Assembly: GCA_038230255.1 (NCBI GenBank)
Contig: JBBRNP010000002.1
Span: 455,562 to 519,561, forward strand
Source of the DNA: AV40 sp038230255
Lineage (GTDB): Bacteria > Verrucomicrobiota > Verrucomicrobiia > Chthoniobacterales > UBA10450
DNA: 64,000 bases
Direction: 5' to 3'
The translations under genes and the position numbers were made by a program. Below the pieces are notes generated by a model. The model was given only the letters and a program-made list of their open reading frames with translations, had not been told where the DNA came from and ran no database searches. Numbering within the stretch: position 1 is the stretch's first letter; every line of letters begins with the position of its first letter. Below are positions 51,770 to 59,528 of this stretch, in pieces.

Positions 51770-52327
51770 TTATCGAGCAGCGCTCGAGATATCAATCCGA
51801 ATCAACGAAGTCGCATTCTTCTCGCTATCGACGGACCAGAGCAATCTGAGATGCTGCCCATTTCGCGCAGTGGAAGCATACTCATAATATTCGTTGCGAT
51901 TCAGTCGCGGAGTCACACCATGTTCGAAGACCGGCCACGGGATGTAACTTCGCGCATGTCGAAAAGTGACCGTGTTCTCCGACGAATCAGTTTCGAGCGT
52001 GTCGTTCGTCGAACGCGACACCGGACCTAAGCTAAACACTCTTCCACCATTCGCGATTGCAATTTGATTATCTTTCGTAGTTCCGACATGCGGATTAAGC
52101 GGGGCGAGGCTTAGGGACAGGCTGCCGATAAAGAGAACGCCGCCGTCACCCGTTCCTTCGTAACCCATGTAGGGTCCTATTTCGTCACCAGAGATGGTTT
52201 GGATTTTAAATTGATCGACGAACGTGGAAACTTGGCGGCCGGCAAACACCCACAAGATCGACACCGTTACGATGAGGATCAGGAGTACGATCGGAATTTT
52301 TCGCACAACTAACGATCCGGTTCGCAC
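51770..52327 (-). CDS. Hypothetical anchored extracytoplasmic protein
   Basis: 185 aa. One N-terminal membrane anchor (IPIVLLILIVTVSILWVFAG) followed by a beta-rich extracytoplasmic part (DGGVLFIGSLSLSLAPLNPH; LRLLWSVDSEKNATSLIRID). No family recognised. It ends 8 nt before the start of small membrane protein A on the same strand, so the two are likely one unit. Confidence 0.5.
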   Translation of the reverse strand: MRTGSLVVRKIPIVLLILIVTVSILWVFAGRQVSTFVDQFKIQTISGDEIGPYMGYEGTGDGGVLFIGSLSLSLAPLNPHVGTTKDNQIAIANGGRVFSLGPVSRSTNDTLETDSSENTVTFRHARSYIPWPVFEHGVTPRLNRNEYYEYASTARNGQHLRLLWSVDSEKNATSLIRIDISSAAR

Positions 52328-52344
52328 GCCTCGCGGGCAAATTT

Positions 52345-52423
52345 TGTCATTCCGACCGAAGTGGAGGAATCTCTTACTATTTCAGAAATATTTAGAGATG
52401 TCTCGACGTTGCTCGACATGACA
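52345..52423. repeat. TGTCATTCCG...CATGACA repeat, copy 2 (79 bp)
   Basis: Ends TGTCA and TGACA are inverted; inside, AATCTCT pairs with AGAGAT around an AT-rich core. Nearly the same arms occur at 43814-43909 and half copies at 37831 and about 46707. It lies between the anchored hypothetical protein and the DUF885 gene. Confidence 0.85.
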
Positions 52424-52442
52424 ATCTAGAAGGGCCGCGCGG

Positions 52443-54266
52443 TTACGCCTTCTTCTTCCGAATGTAATCGTTGACCTGTTCCTCGAGAATCTCCAGTGGG
52501 AGGGAACCGCTCTTCAACACGGTTTCGTGAAACTCGCGCTGATCGAATTTTTCGCCGAGTTCCTGTTGGGCGCGCGATCGCAATTCCTGGATTTTCAACA
52601 TTCCAACTTTGTAAGCGCAGGCCTGGCCGGGATTGACGATGTAACGCTCGATCTCTGATTTCACTTCTTTTTCGCCCATGCCGGTTTTGTCGCGCATGTA
52701 AGTGATCGCCTGGTCGCGCGGCCAATGTTTGGCGTGAATCCCGGTGTCGACCACCAGCCGCACCGCGCGGAAAAGTTCGTCGCGCAAACGTCCGAGATCG
52801 CCGAACGGGTCTTTGTCGTACCAACCGGCCTGCTTCGCGAGCCATTCGCAATACAGCGCCCAGCCTTCGGCGTAAGCGGTGAACGGAATCACTTTGCGAA
52901 ACTGCGGCACGCCTTTGAGCTCCTGTGCGATTGAAATCTGCCAGTGATGCCCGGGGACGCCTTCATGATAGGCGAGGGTCGGCATGCTCCACTTCGGGAC
53001 CTCGTTCATGTCGCGCAGGTTCGCGAAGAAAATTCCGGGACGAGACCCGTCCATCGCGCCGCCTTGATAATACGCGCCCGGCGCGGTCGCTTCCTTAAAT
53101 GGTTCGACCCGCCGGATGTCGATCTGCGCCTTAGGCGCCGTCACAAACAAATGTTGCTTCGACTCCGTGACGGCGTTGTTGATCAAACGTTTGAATTCCG
53201 CGAGCGCTTCGTCGCGGCCTTTGTCGTCGTTCGAATAGAGAAAACGCGGATCCTTGCCGAGTTTGTCCATGGCCGCGCCGATCGGTTGGCCGGCGAACCC
53301 GTTGGCATCGAGCAGCGCGCGCATTTCGCCTTCGATCCGCGTCACTTCGCGCAAACCGAGATCGTGCACTTCGTTCGGCAGCATAGTCGTGGTCGTATTT
53401 GAGTGGAGCGCATACGCATAGAACGCGTCGCCCTCCGGCAATTTCCAAACGCCGTCATCGGTCGTTGTTTTCGGCAGAAGCTCCTGGAAATGAGCGATCA
53501 ACTTTTGATAAGCCGGATAAACCTGGCTTGTGATTTCCGTTTCCACGCGCTTCTGAAAATCCGCGCGTTGCTGCTCGGTCAACTTGTCGATCTTGGCCGC
53601 GCGCTCTTTGAACGACGTGGCCAGAACATTTTCGGCGGCCGGCTTGGCGATGAAATCGCTCATTTCCTTGAGCACTTCTTCGACGACGAAACGCGGCGGC
53701 AGGATTTGTTTCTGCTCGCGGACCTTCAGCCCTTCGATCGTTTGATCGAATTTCTTTGGCAACGCATCGAGGCGCATGAGGTAATACTCGCAATCTTTCG
53801 CGTCGAAGAGCCGGTGAGTGTTGGCCATGAACGACGGATACTGGTTCTGAACGCCGAAAAGCTGATTGACCGGATAATTGTGCCACTGCCACTTTTCGCC
53901 ATCGACCTGGTCCTTGATAAACCAATCGAGCACGTGGGTGGAAAGCTTTTGCGACGGCGATTGTCGATCTAACGAATACTCGTGCAGTTGAGTCAGATCT
54001 TTTTTCCAACGGTCGATCACCATTTGCTGATGCGCCGGCGACTCATCGCTCAGTTTTCCGTTGTGACCCCGGATTCCGAATTGCTCAACCAGACCAAGTT
54101 GGCTCAGTAATTCCGGCTCGCTGAAAATGACTTCAGCGAAAACTTTGTCGTAGAAAAGATTCAAGCTCCACGGCCGGAACCAAATCAGATTGAGCAGGAC
54201 AATCGCGAGCACGACCACGCCGAGGAGGACGATCGAAAAGAACCACTTCAAAATGCGTTTAAACAT
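52443..54266 (-). CDS. DUF885 family putative metallopeptidase, membrane-anchored
   Basis: 607 aa from ATG 54266. One N-terminal membrane anchor (WFFSIVLLGVVVLAIVLLNL). The large domain ends with the DUF885 metal motif TLAYHEGVPGHHWQISIAQE (HExxxGH) and EGWALYCEWLAKQAG, with a supporting TTTMLPNEVHDLGL. The family contains dipeptidyl-carboxypeptidase-like enzymes; substrate unknown. Probably acts outside the inner membrane. Confidence 0.82.
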   Translation of the reverse strand: MFKRILKWFFSIVLLGVVVLAIVLLNLIWFRPWSLNLFYDKVFAEVIFSEPELLSQLGLVEQFGIRGHNGKLSDESPAHQQMVIDRWKKDLTQLHEYSLDRQSPSQKLSTHVLDWFIKDQVDGEKWQWHNYPVNQLFGVQNQYPSFMANTHRLFDAKDCEYYLMRLDALPKKFDQTIEGLKVREQKQILPPRFVVEEVLKEMSDFIAKPAAENVLATSFKERAAKIDKLTEQQRADFQKRVETEITSQVYPAYQKLIAHFQELLPKTTTDDGVWKLPEGDAFYAYALHSNTTTTMLPNEVHDLGLREVTRIEGEMRALLDANGFAGQPIGAAMDKLGKDPRFLYSNDDKGRDEALAEFKRLINNAVTESKQHLFVTAPKAQIDIRRVEPFKEATAPGAYYQGGAMDGSRPGIFFANLRDMNEVPKWSMPTLAYHEGVPGHHWQISIAQELKGVPQFRKVIPFTAYAEGWALYCEWLAKQAGWYDKDPFGDLGRLRDELFRAVRLVVDTGIHAKHWPRDQAITYMRDKTGMGEKEVKSEIERYIVNPGQACAYKVGMLKIQELRSRAQQELGEKFDQREFHETVLKSGSLPLEILEEQVNDYIRKKKA

Positions 54267-54340
54267 AACTGTGCCTTTTGAAAAAAATCCGGAGTTGCCC
54301 AGCGTTTTAACGATGGGAAGACAGGTTCGCAATCAAACAA

Positions 54341-54424
54341 GTCCCGGCAGGGGACGAAAGAACTCCTTTCGTCCTGCCGGACTCGACCGTTCTCCGGCAA
54401 GAATCCCAGCACTGAAGTGCTGGG
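54341..54424. repeat. Two hairpins upstream of the DUF885 gene
   Basis: Hairpin one: GTCCCGGCAGGGGACGAAAG (54341-54360) against CTTTCGTCCTGCCGGAC (54366-54382). Hairpin two: CCCAGCACT (54405-54413) GA AGTGCTGGG (54416-54424). Both are of the short dispersed-palindrome type and lie between two same-strand genes. Confidence 0.7.
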
Positions 54425-54448
54425 CTATTATTCGGTTCGGCAACGGGG

Positions 54449-54730
54449 CTATCGCCAGCGGCAGATGCGATCGACGCTCTTGATCAACCGCCGGATCTCG
54501 GCGGCGATTTCAGTCGGGAGACCGCCCCGTTCTTTTCGTATTTGGTTTAACGCCACCCTTAGCTCACCGTAGAGCTCGTTCGAAGTTGTCCAAACGCCTT
54601 GTAGAATTCCCTGGAGGCGATCGGCCTCCGCAGTAAACCCGTGACTTCGCAGTTTATCCCGGACCGCATCAACGACGGCCGGGAACTCCTCGGGTCCCGC
54701 TAATTTCGGTGTGTTTTTGAACGGCCACAT
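54449..54730 (-). CDS. Small helical hypothetical protein
   Basis: 93 aa, ATG 54730: MWPFKNTPKLAGPEEFPAVV and onward, wholly helical (RSHGFTAEADRLQGILQGVW, IAAEIRRLIKSVDRICRWR). No signal or known domain. Its start is back to back with the channel gene. Confidence 0.45.
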   Translation of the reverse strand: MWPFKNTPKLAGPEEFPAVVDAVRDKLRSHGFTAEADRLQGILQGVWTTSNELYGELRVALNQIRKERGGLPTEIAAEIRRLIKSVDRICRWR

Positions 54731-54744
54731 TGCTACATTGGTTC

Positions 54745-55647
54745 GTGCACCAAAGAGTTCGCCAAGGAAGCAGCCGGCGCAATAAAGTTTCGGTCCGATC
54801 GGGCCAGGTCGAGTTCGTCAAAGTCAATACCGCTGCGTGGCAGTGGCGCGACGTCTATCGGTGGTTGCTGGGTTTGAGTTGGCCGCAGTTCGCTCTCTTT
54901 GTCGGAGCTGTTTATATCGGCCTGAATCTTGTCTTCGCCATTTTTTACAGCATCGACCAAAACAGCGTCGCCGGAAGAACCAGCACCAGCTGGTTCCTCG
55001 ATTGCTTCTTCTTCAGTGTCCAAACCCTGGCCACGGTCGGCTACGGTCACATGTATCCGCAAACGCTTTACGGACATCTGGTCAGCACGATCGAGATCAT
55101 GACCGGAATCTTTTTGATCGCAGTCATGACCGGGCTGATTTTTGTGCGCTTCGCGCGACCGATCGCGCGCGTTCTCTTTAGTAGATCCATCGTGATCGGG
55201 CCTTTAAATGGAAAGCCGACGCTGATGGTGCGTATTGGCAACGAGAACCATCACAGCATGGTGGAGGCGGAATTTCGGATCATGTATTCGCGCGACCAGG
55301 AATTGCTCGAAGGCGGCGATTTCAGGTACTTTCACGATCTGAAACTGCATTTCGATCGACTGCCTATCTTTCCGGCGGCGATCACTCTGCGACATGAGAT
55401 CGACGAAAGCAGTCCCCTTTCCGGCGCGACTCCGGAATCACTCGAAGCGGAGCGCGCGCTTTTCTTTGTCTCGGTTGTGGGGATCGATCCGGTGATTGCT
55501 GCCGCCGTGCAAACCCAACACGACTATAGCTGGCGCGACCTCCTACTCGGCCACCGCTTCGTCGAAATTTACGCCCAACAGGGTAGCGGCAAACTGACCG
55601 TTGATTACGGCCGGCTGCACGACACCGAGCCCGCGGACACTAAGTAG
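54745..55647 (+). CDS. KirBac-type inward-rectifier potassium channel
   Basis: 300 aa from GTG 54745 (a TTG at 54730 would collide with the divergent gene's start). Two membrane helices around the selectivity filter TVGYGHMYP, a slide-helix segment WRDVYRWLLGLSWPQFALFV, and a C-terminal immunoglobulin-like cytoplasmic domain (GPLNGKPTLMVRIGNENHHS; LPIFPAAITLRHEIDESSPL). It passes K+ across the inner membrane; gating ligand unknown. Confidence 0.9.
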   Translation: MHQRVRQGSSRRNKVSVRSGQVEFVKVNTAAWQWRDVYRWLLGLSWPQFALFVGAVYIGLNLVFAIFYSIDQNSVAGRTSTSWFLDCFFFSVQTLATVGYGHMYPQTLYGHLVSTIEIMTGIFLIAVMTGLIFVRFARPIARVLFSRSIVIGPLNGKPTLMVRIGNENHHSMVEAEFRIMYSRDQELLEGGDFRYFHDLKLHFDRLPIFPAAITLRHEIDESSPLSGATPESLEAERALFFVSVVGIDPVIAAAVQTQHDYSWRDLLLGHRFVEIYAQQGSGKLTVDYGRLHDTEPADTK

Positions 55648-55659
55648 TGCTCGCGGTTG

Positions 55660-55812
55660 TTACCGGCCGATGAGAATGAGAATACCGGCGGCCAAGGCCA
55701 GGATGCCCATCACAATCGGTGGAATCGCGATACCGGCCACGAGGGACATGATCCCGACCAGAATGAGATAGATTGCCAGCAAGAGGAGACCGAGATTTTT
55801 TTGGAAGTTCAT
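55660..55812 (-). CDS. Small two-TM membrane protein, paralogue B
   Basis: 50 aa: NFQKNLGLLLLAIYLILVGI, then IVMGILALAAGILILIGR. Same length and pattern as the ORF at 51606-51761. It converges on the channel gene, 12 nt after its stop. Confidence 0.65.
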   Translation of the reverse strand: MNFQKNLGLLLLAIYLILVGIMSLVAGIAIPPIVMGILALAAGILILIGR

Positions 55813-55928
55813 GATGTGAGTCTTTCGTTAGGTAAGGATGTCGATCTTTCACGGCGCGCTCTGTTTGTCACGCCTAAATACGGCTGATTCGATTCGCGCG
55901 TCCCGGGAATTTTTGATATAGCGGCATT

Positions 55929-56588
55929 GTGTCAAACCAACGCGACCACATGGATAACCCGGAGCCGCGCTGGCAGGCGCTGCTCGCGTTTCTGGCGGTC
56001 GGGACAATTTATCTGGCGCTGCCACGTGCGCTCATCATCGGGCCGACCTGGCTGTTACCAACCTTGATCGTCGTTTTGCTCGTCCCGACCGTTGTTGCTC
56101 ATCGCACTGGCAAACGTTCGCTGAATCGGGCACTCGGCATCATCATTAACGGAATTACGACGCTGGCGCTGATCGGGTCGGTGATTTTGCTGGTGCGCGC
56201 ATTGCCGTCGCACCAGGAAACGCCGCTTCAGCTTTTGCTTTCCGGCGGGTTACTTTGGCTGACCAACGTTCTTGTGTTCGCGCTCTGGTATTGGCGGCTT
56301 GACGGCGGTGGACCGACCCTGCGACACGAGCGAAAGGAATTCGGCAGCCGCAGTTTTCTATTTCCGCAAATGCAGATCCCACATGATGAGCGCAGTCAGT
56401 TCGCGTGCACAGGGTGGCGGCCGCGCTTCGTCGATTACCTTTTTGTCGCGTTCACCCAAAGCTCGACCTTCGGTCCGACCGACGCGCCGTTATTGGCGCG
56501 TTGGGCAAAAGTGCTGGCGATGATTCAGGTTTTTATTTCGCTGAGTATCGTGATTCTTCTCATCTCGCGCGCCGTCGGCGTGCTCTGA
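55929..56588 (+). CDS. DUF1345-like membrane protein
   Basis: 219 aa, about five membrane segments: ALLAFLAVGTIYLALPRALI, LPTLIVVLLVPTVVAH, GIIINGITTLALIGSVILLV, LLLSGGLLWLTNVLVFALWY and AMIQVFISLSIVILLISRAV. The loop FVDYLFVAFTQSSTFGPTDA is shared with DUF1345 and some ion-channel-like proteins. Function unknown. The start is GTG 55929; ATG 55950 is also possible. Confidence 0.65.
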   Translation: MSNQRDHMDNPEPRWQALLAFLAVGTIYLALPRALIIGPTWLLPTLIVVLLVPTVVAHRTGKRSLNRALGIIINGITTLALIGSVILLVRALPSHQETPLQLLLSGGLLWLTNVLVFALWYWRLDGGGPTLRHERKEFGSRSFLFPQMQIPHDERSQFACTGWRPRFVDYLFVAFTQSSTFGPTDAPLLARWAKVLAMIQVFISLSIVILLISRAVGVL

Positions 56589-56676
56589 GGTGGATCGAGC
56601 AGTCCCTTGCTCGATGCTAATTTAGGCGGCGAAGCCGCAAACGAATTAACATCGCCCGCGGAGCGGCCGATCCACC
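56589..56676. repeat. GGTGGATCG...CGATCCACC repeat, copy 2
   Basis: 88 bp, starting 1 nt after the stop of the preceding gene. Outer arms GGTGGATCG and CCGATCCACC, nested arms GCTCGATGCTAATT and AATTAACATCG, inner hairpin GCGGCGAAGCCGC. About 85 percent identical by eye to the copy at 63469-63554. Confidence 0.87.
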
Positions 56677-56701
56677 ACGCGCGGTAGCCTCTGAATTCGT
56701 C

Positions 56702-56736
56702 ATTGGACGTTGGGCGTTCGGCGTTGGACGTTTTCT
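56702..56736. repeat. Single arm of the GTTGGACGTT repeat
   Basis: TTGGACGTTGGGCGTTCGGC followed by GTTGGACGTTTTCT matches the right arm of 32166-32261. It ends immediately before the GTG start of the DUF72 gene, so it may influence its translation start. Confidence 0.7.
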
Positions 56737-56737
56737 T

Positions 56738-57436
56738 GTGAATCTCTGGATCGGCACCTCGGGTTTTCAATACAAAGAGTGGAAAGGCAATTTTTATCCC
56801 GAAGATCTGCCGACAGCGAAGATGTTGCCGTTTTATGCCGAGCGATTTTCAACCACCGAAATCAATTACACCTTTCACCGAATCCCGGCACCGAAGACAA
56901 TCGAGAACTGGAAAACGCTGACGTCAGAAAAATTCCGGTTCGCGCTGAAAGCGCCGCAAAAGATCACTCATTGGTCCAAGCTCAAGGATTGCGCCGATAC
57001 GCTCGAATATTTTTGCAAAATCGTGACCGGTTTGGGCGAGCGACTTGGCCCGGTCCTGTTCCAGCTTCCGCCGACCTTCAACAAAGACGCCGACGTCCTC
57101 AGTTCTTTTCTCCGCGAATTCCCATCCATGCGCGCCGCGTTTGAATTTCGCCATGATTCATGGTTCGATGACGAGATCTTTGAATTGCTGAAATCGCGAA
57201 ACATCGCGCTTTGCATCGCCGACACGGACGATCTCGCGACGCCAAAGAAGATCACTGCCGATTACGGTTATCTCCGATTACGCCGCGAAGATTATCAGAA
57301 GGCGGACGTCGAGCGCTGGGCCAAGTTCGTTGATGAGCAAAAATCAAATTGGAAAGACGCCTTCGTTTATTTCAAACATGAAGAAAGCGGCATCGGTCCG
57401 AAACTGGCGAAGCAAATGATCGAGTTGCTTAGCTAA
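56738..57436 (+). CDS. DUF72 (YecE-like) protein, shorter paralogue
   Basis: 232 aa, GTG start. LWIGTSGFQYKEWKGNFYPE, the FSTTEINYTFHRIPAPKTIE strand, FRFALKAPQKITHW, AAFEFRHDSW and YLRLRREDY give the standard DUF72 barrel. Its stop overlaps the next gene by 1 nt. The paralogue at 27736-28683 is longer and more diverged. Confidence 0.87.
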   Translation: MNLWIGTSGFQYKEWKGNFYPEDLPTAKMLPFYAERFSTTEINYTFHRIPAPKTIENWKTLTSEKFRFALKAPQKITHWSKLKDCADTLEYFCKIVTGLGERLGPVLFQLPPTFNKDADVLSSFLREFPSMRAAFEFRHDSWFDDEIFELLKSRNIALCIADTDDLATPKKITADYGYLRLRREDYQKADVERWAKFVDEQKSNWKDAFVYFKHEESGIGPKLAKQMIELLS

Positions 57437-58131
57437 TGGTATCGATTGCCGACAATCTTGAACGCGTGCGCGAGAAGATTGCGCAAGTGGCAGCGAAAGC
57501 GGGTCGCGCGGTTGAAGACATCGAATTAGTCGCAATCTCGAAAACGCATGATGCCGCGAAAGTTCGCGAAGCGATAGAGGCCGATCAGACTTTGTTCGGT
57601 GAAAGTCGGGTGCAGGAAGCGCGGGTAAAGATTCCCGAGCTGCCGTCGAACTTGCGCTGGCATTTCGTTGGGCACCTCCAGAAAAATAAAATCCGGCACG
57701 CGTTACCCTTGTTTGAACTGGTTCATAGCGTCGATTCGCTGGCGCTCGCAAAAGACATCAATCGAATCGCGGAAGAAGACGGATTGCATCCGCGAGTCTT
57801 GCTGGAAGTGAATGTGGCAGGCGAGGGGAGTAAATTTGGATTCACGCCTGAAAAGCTGCGGGAAGACTTCGAAAGCCTGCTCGCGTTACCTCGACTATCG
57901 ATTTTGGGCCTGATGACGATCCCACCGATTGCGGATGAAGCCGAAGCGTCACGGAAATATTTTGTCGAGCTGCGCGAGCTGCGCGAGCGGCTCCAAACTG
58001 AGTTTCATGTCGATCTTGCGCAGCTGTCGATGGGAATGACGCAGGATTTTCCTGTCGCGGTCGAGGAAGGCGCGACGCTGGTGCGAGTCGGCACGGCGAT
58101 TTTTGGAGAGAGAAGCCGCAAAAAGGAATGA
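57436..58131 (+). CDS. YggS-family PLP homeostasis protein
   Basis: 231 aa. PLP-binding alanine-racemase-like barrel: LVAISKTHDAAKVREAIEAD (PLP lysine), FGESRVQEARVK, WHFVGHLQKNKIRHAL, HSVDSLALAKDI, LEVNVAGEGSKFGF and LSMGMTQDFPVAVEEGATLV. No racemase activity is expected; the family buffers pyridoxal phosphate. Coupled to the DUF72 gene. Confidence 0.93.
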   Translation: MVSIADNLERVREKIAQVAAKAGRAVEDIELVAISKTHDAAKVREAIEADQTLFGESRVQEARVKIPELPSNLRWHFVGHLQKNKIRHALPLFELVHSVDSLALAKDINRIAEEDGLHPRVLLEVNVAGEGSKFGFTPEKLREDFESLLALPRLSILGLMTIPPIADEAEASRKYFVELRELRERLQTEFHVDLAQLSMGMTQDFPVAVEEGATLVRVGTAIFGERSRKKE

Positions 58132-58132
58132 T

Positions 58133-58190
58133 GGAGGGCGCCGCGCTGTCGGCGCCTTAATATTAGGGACACGACGGCGCGTGTCCCTCC
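58133..58190. repeat. Intergenic relative of the palindrome inserted in argG
   Basis: 58 bp with GGAGGG/CCCTCC ends and two hairpins, inverted with respect to 33036-33107. The core differs (TTAATATTA here). It overlaps nothing, starting 2 nt after the YggS stop. Confidence 0.85.
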
Positions 58191-58242
58191 AGGGTTCGAG
58201 AATTGCTCTCACGATCGACATCGTGGTAGGATCGAAACCCCA

Positions 58243-58557
58243 ATGCGTCTGGAGCCGGCAAACATTCAGCAAATCGGTAATGAGCTCGCCATTCAATGGA
58301 ACGACGGAGTCGAGTCGTTTCTCGATCTTCAATTTCTCCGGCGCGCGTGTCCATGTGCGGCCTGTGGTGGCGAGCCCGACGTGCTCGGCAACATTATGCG
58401 ACCGAACGTGAGCTACTCCGATAACAGTTTTGAGCTGGCCGGTTTCGATGTTGTCGGTGGTTACGCAATTCAGCCGCGCTGGCGCGACGGTCACGGTACC
58501 GGCATCTACAGCTTCCAATACTTGCGCCGATTGTCGCAGCCGGTGACATCGCGATGA
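58243..58557 (+). CDS. DUF971 protein
   Basis: 104 aa. DUF971/GBBH-like N-terminal fold with four clustered cysteines lost or altered: IQWNDGVESFLDLQFLRRAC, PCAACGGE and the late GGYAIQPRWRDGHGTGIYSF. Family members accompany Fe-S proteins. Stop overlaps the next gene (ATGA). Confidence 0.82.
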   Translation: MRLEPANIQQIGNELAIQWNDGVESFLDLQFLRRACPCAACGGEPDVLGNIMRPNVSYSDNSFELAGFDVVGGYAIQPRWRDGHGTGIYSFQYLRRLSQPVTSR

Positions 58558-58988
58558 AAGCCGGTACTCGATTCGCAATCGTCGGCACGAGCATCGTTCT
58601 TTGCGTGGGTGGAATTCTGGTCGCGAATGCATGGCGGAAAGAAACTTCGACCGGGGGCGCCGGCTCTGAGTCGATCGATCCGAGCAGGAGGGATGGCGGC
58701 TACCAGTTTGCCGCGAGCAGCGCCCAGGCAAAACTTACGTTTCAGGAGCTCGAAAAGATTATTCGTCGTGACCCGACAGCGAAATCACAACGTGGTCGAA
58801 TCGAGTTTGGCTCGGTGCGGATGGAGGAGGGGACAGCGATGGCCGAAGTGATGTTCGTCAGCAATGACGGCCACGTATTGCCATTCCTCTACAAACTGCT
58901 TCCTGAACGCGATTCCTGGAAAATCGTCAACGTGCAACGGATGTGGTACGTCCCGCGGTCGCATTTGCTAAGAGGCGTTAGAGCATAG
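58554..58988 (+). CDS. Hypothetical exported or anchored protein
   Basis: 144 aa. N-terminal hydrophobic segment (FAIVGTSIVLCVGGILVANA), a Ser/Gly-rich linker and a small alpha/beta domain ending KLLPERDSWKIVNVQRMWYV, which resembles DUF4864/NTF2-like extracytoplasmic domains. Coupled to the DUF971 gene. Confidence 0.5.
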   Translation: MKAGTRFAIVGTSIVLCVGGILVANAWRKETSTGGAGSESIDPSRRDGGYQFAASSAQAKLTFQELEKIIRRDPTAKSQRGRIEFGSVRMEEGTAMAEVMFVSNDGHVLPFLYKLLPERDSWKIVNVQRMWYVPRSHLLRGVRA

Positions 58989-58994
58989 GTAGTT

Positions 58995-59020
58995 GTAGAG
59001 GCGGCCGTGTCGGCCGCGCT
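58995..59020. repeat. REP palindrome left of the RAYT transposase
   Basis: 26 bp, GTAGAG followed by the hairpin GCGGCCG-TGT-CGGCCGC and GCT. Its exact inverted copy lies at 59503-59528, on the other side of the transposase gene. Confidence 0.93.
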
Positions 59021-59033
59021 GTTCCTCCCCTTA

Positions 59034-59498
59034 ATGATCAAAGATCGTCCGCCGAGGCTCGACGAGATCTTCCAGAGCTATGATCGGCCTTTATTTTTTG
59101 TAACGATCTGCACAATTCATCGACGAAAGATTGCAGATTTGGAAACGGTTCACCGAGCATTCCAACGATATCTCACCCGAGCATTTAATGACTTTGGCAT
59201 CGCGGTCGGACGTTACGTAATTATGCCTGATCACATACACTTCTTCGTTCGGGGCAGTGACGATTTCGAGCTCGCGAAATGGATAAATGGTTTGAAACGC
59301 TCAATATCTCTCGCGGTGGGAGCGACCAAGGAACGTCCATTATGGCAACCCGGCTTCTTCGATCACCTTTTGCGCAATGATGAGAGTTACAGCCAAAAAT
59401 GGGAGTACGTGCAGGAAAACCCTGTACGCGCAGGACTGGTTCAACAATCCGATCAATGGCCGTACCAGGGTGAATTCGTTGTGATTGATCGAGCTTGA
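59034..59498 (+). mobile_element. REP-associated tyrosine transposase (RAYT, Y1 family)
   Basis: 154 aa from ATG 59034; the GTG at 59007 falls in the REP and is unlikely. Y1/TnpA_REP features: YDRPLFFVTICTIHRRKIAD, the HUH site VIMPDHIHFFVRG, WINGLKRSISLAVG, PLWQPGFFDHLLRNDESYSQ with the catalytic Tyr and WEYVQENPVRAGLV. RAYTs nick REP hairpins and are thought to spread them; they are usually domesticated single-copy genes. The gene is framed by perfect inverted REP copies 13 nt ahead of and 4 nt after it. Confidence 0.93.
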
Positions 59499-59502
59499 GT
59501 CG

Positions 59503-59528
59503 AGCGCGGCCGACACGGCCGCCTCTAC
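59503..59528. repeat. REP palindrome right of the RAYT transposase
   Basis: 26 bp, the exact inverted copy of 58995-59020. It contains the stop codon (59525-59527) of the opposite-strand manA gene. Confidence 0.93.

Noticed and set aside
59007..59033. GTG start for the RAYT transposase inside the left REP.
   Set aside because: The ATG at 59034 gives the normal protein; the GTG is part of the hairpin.
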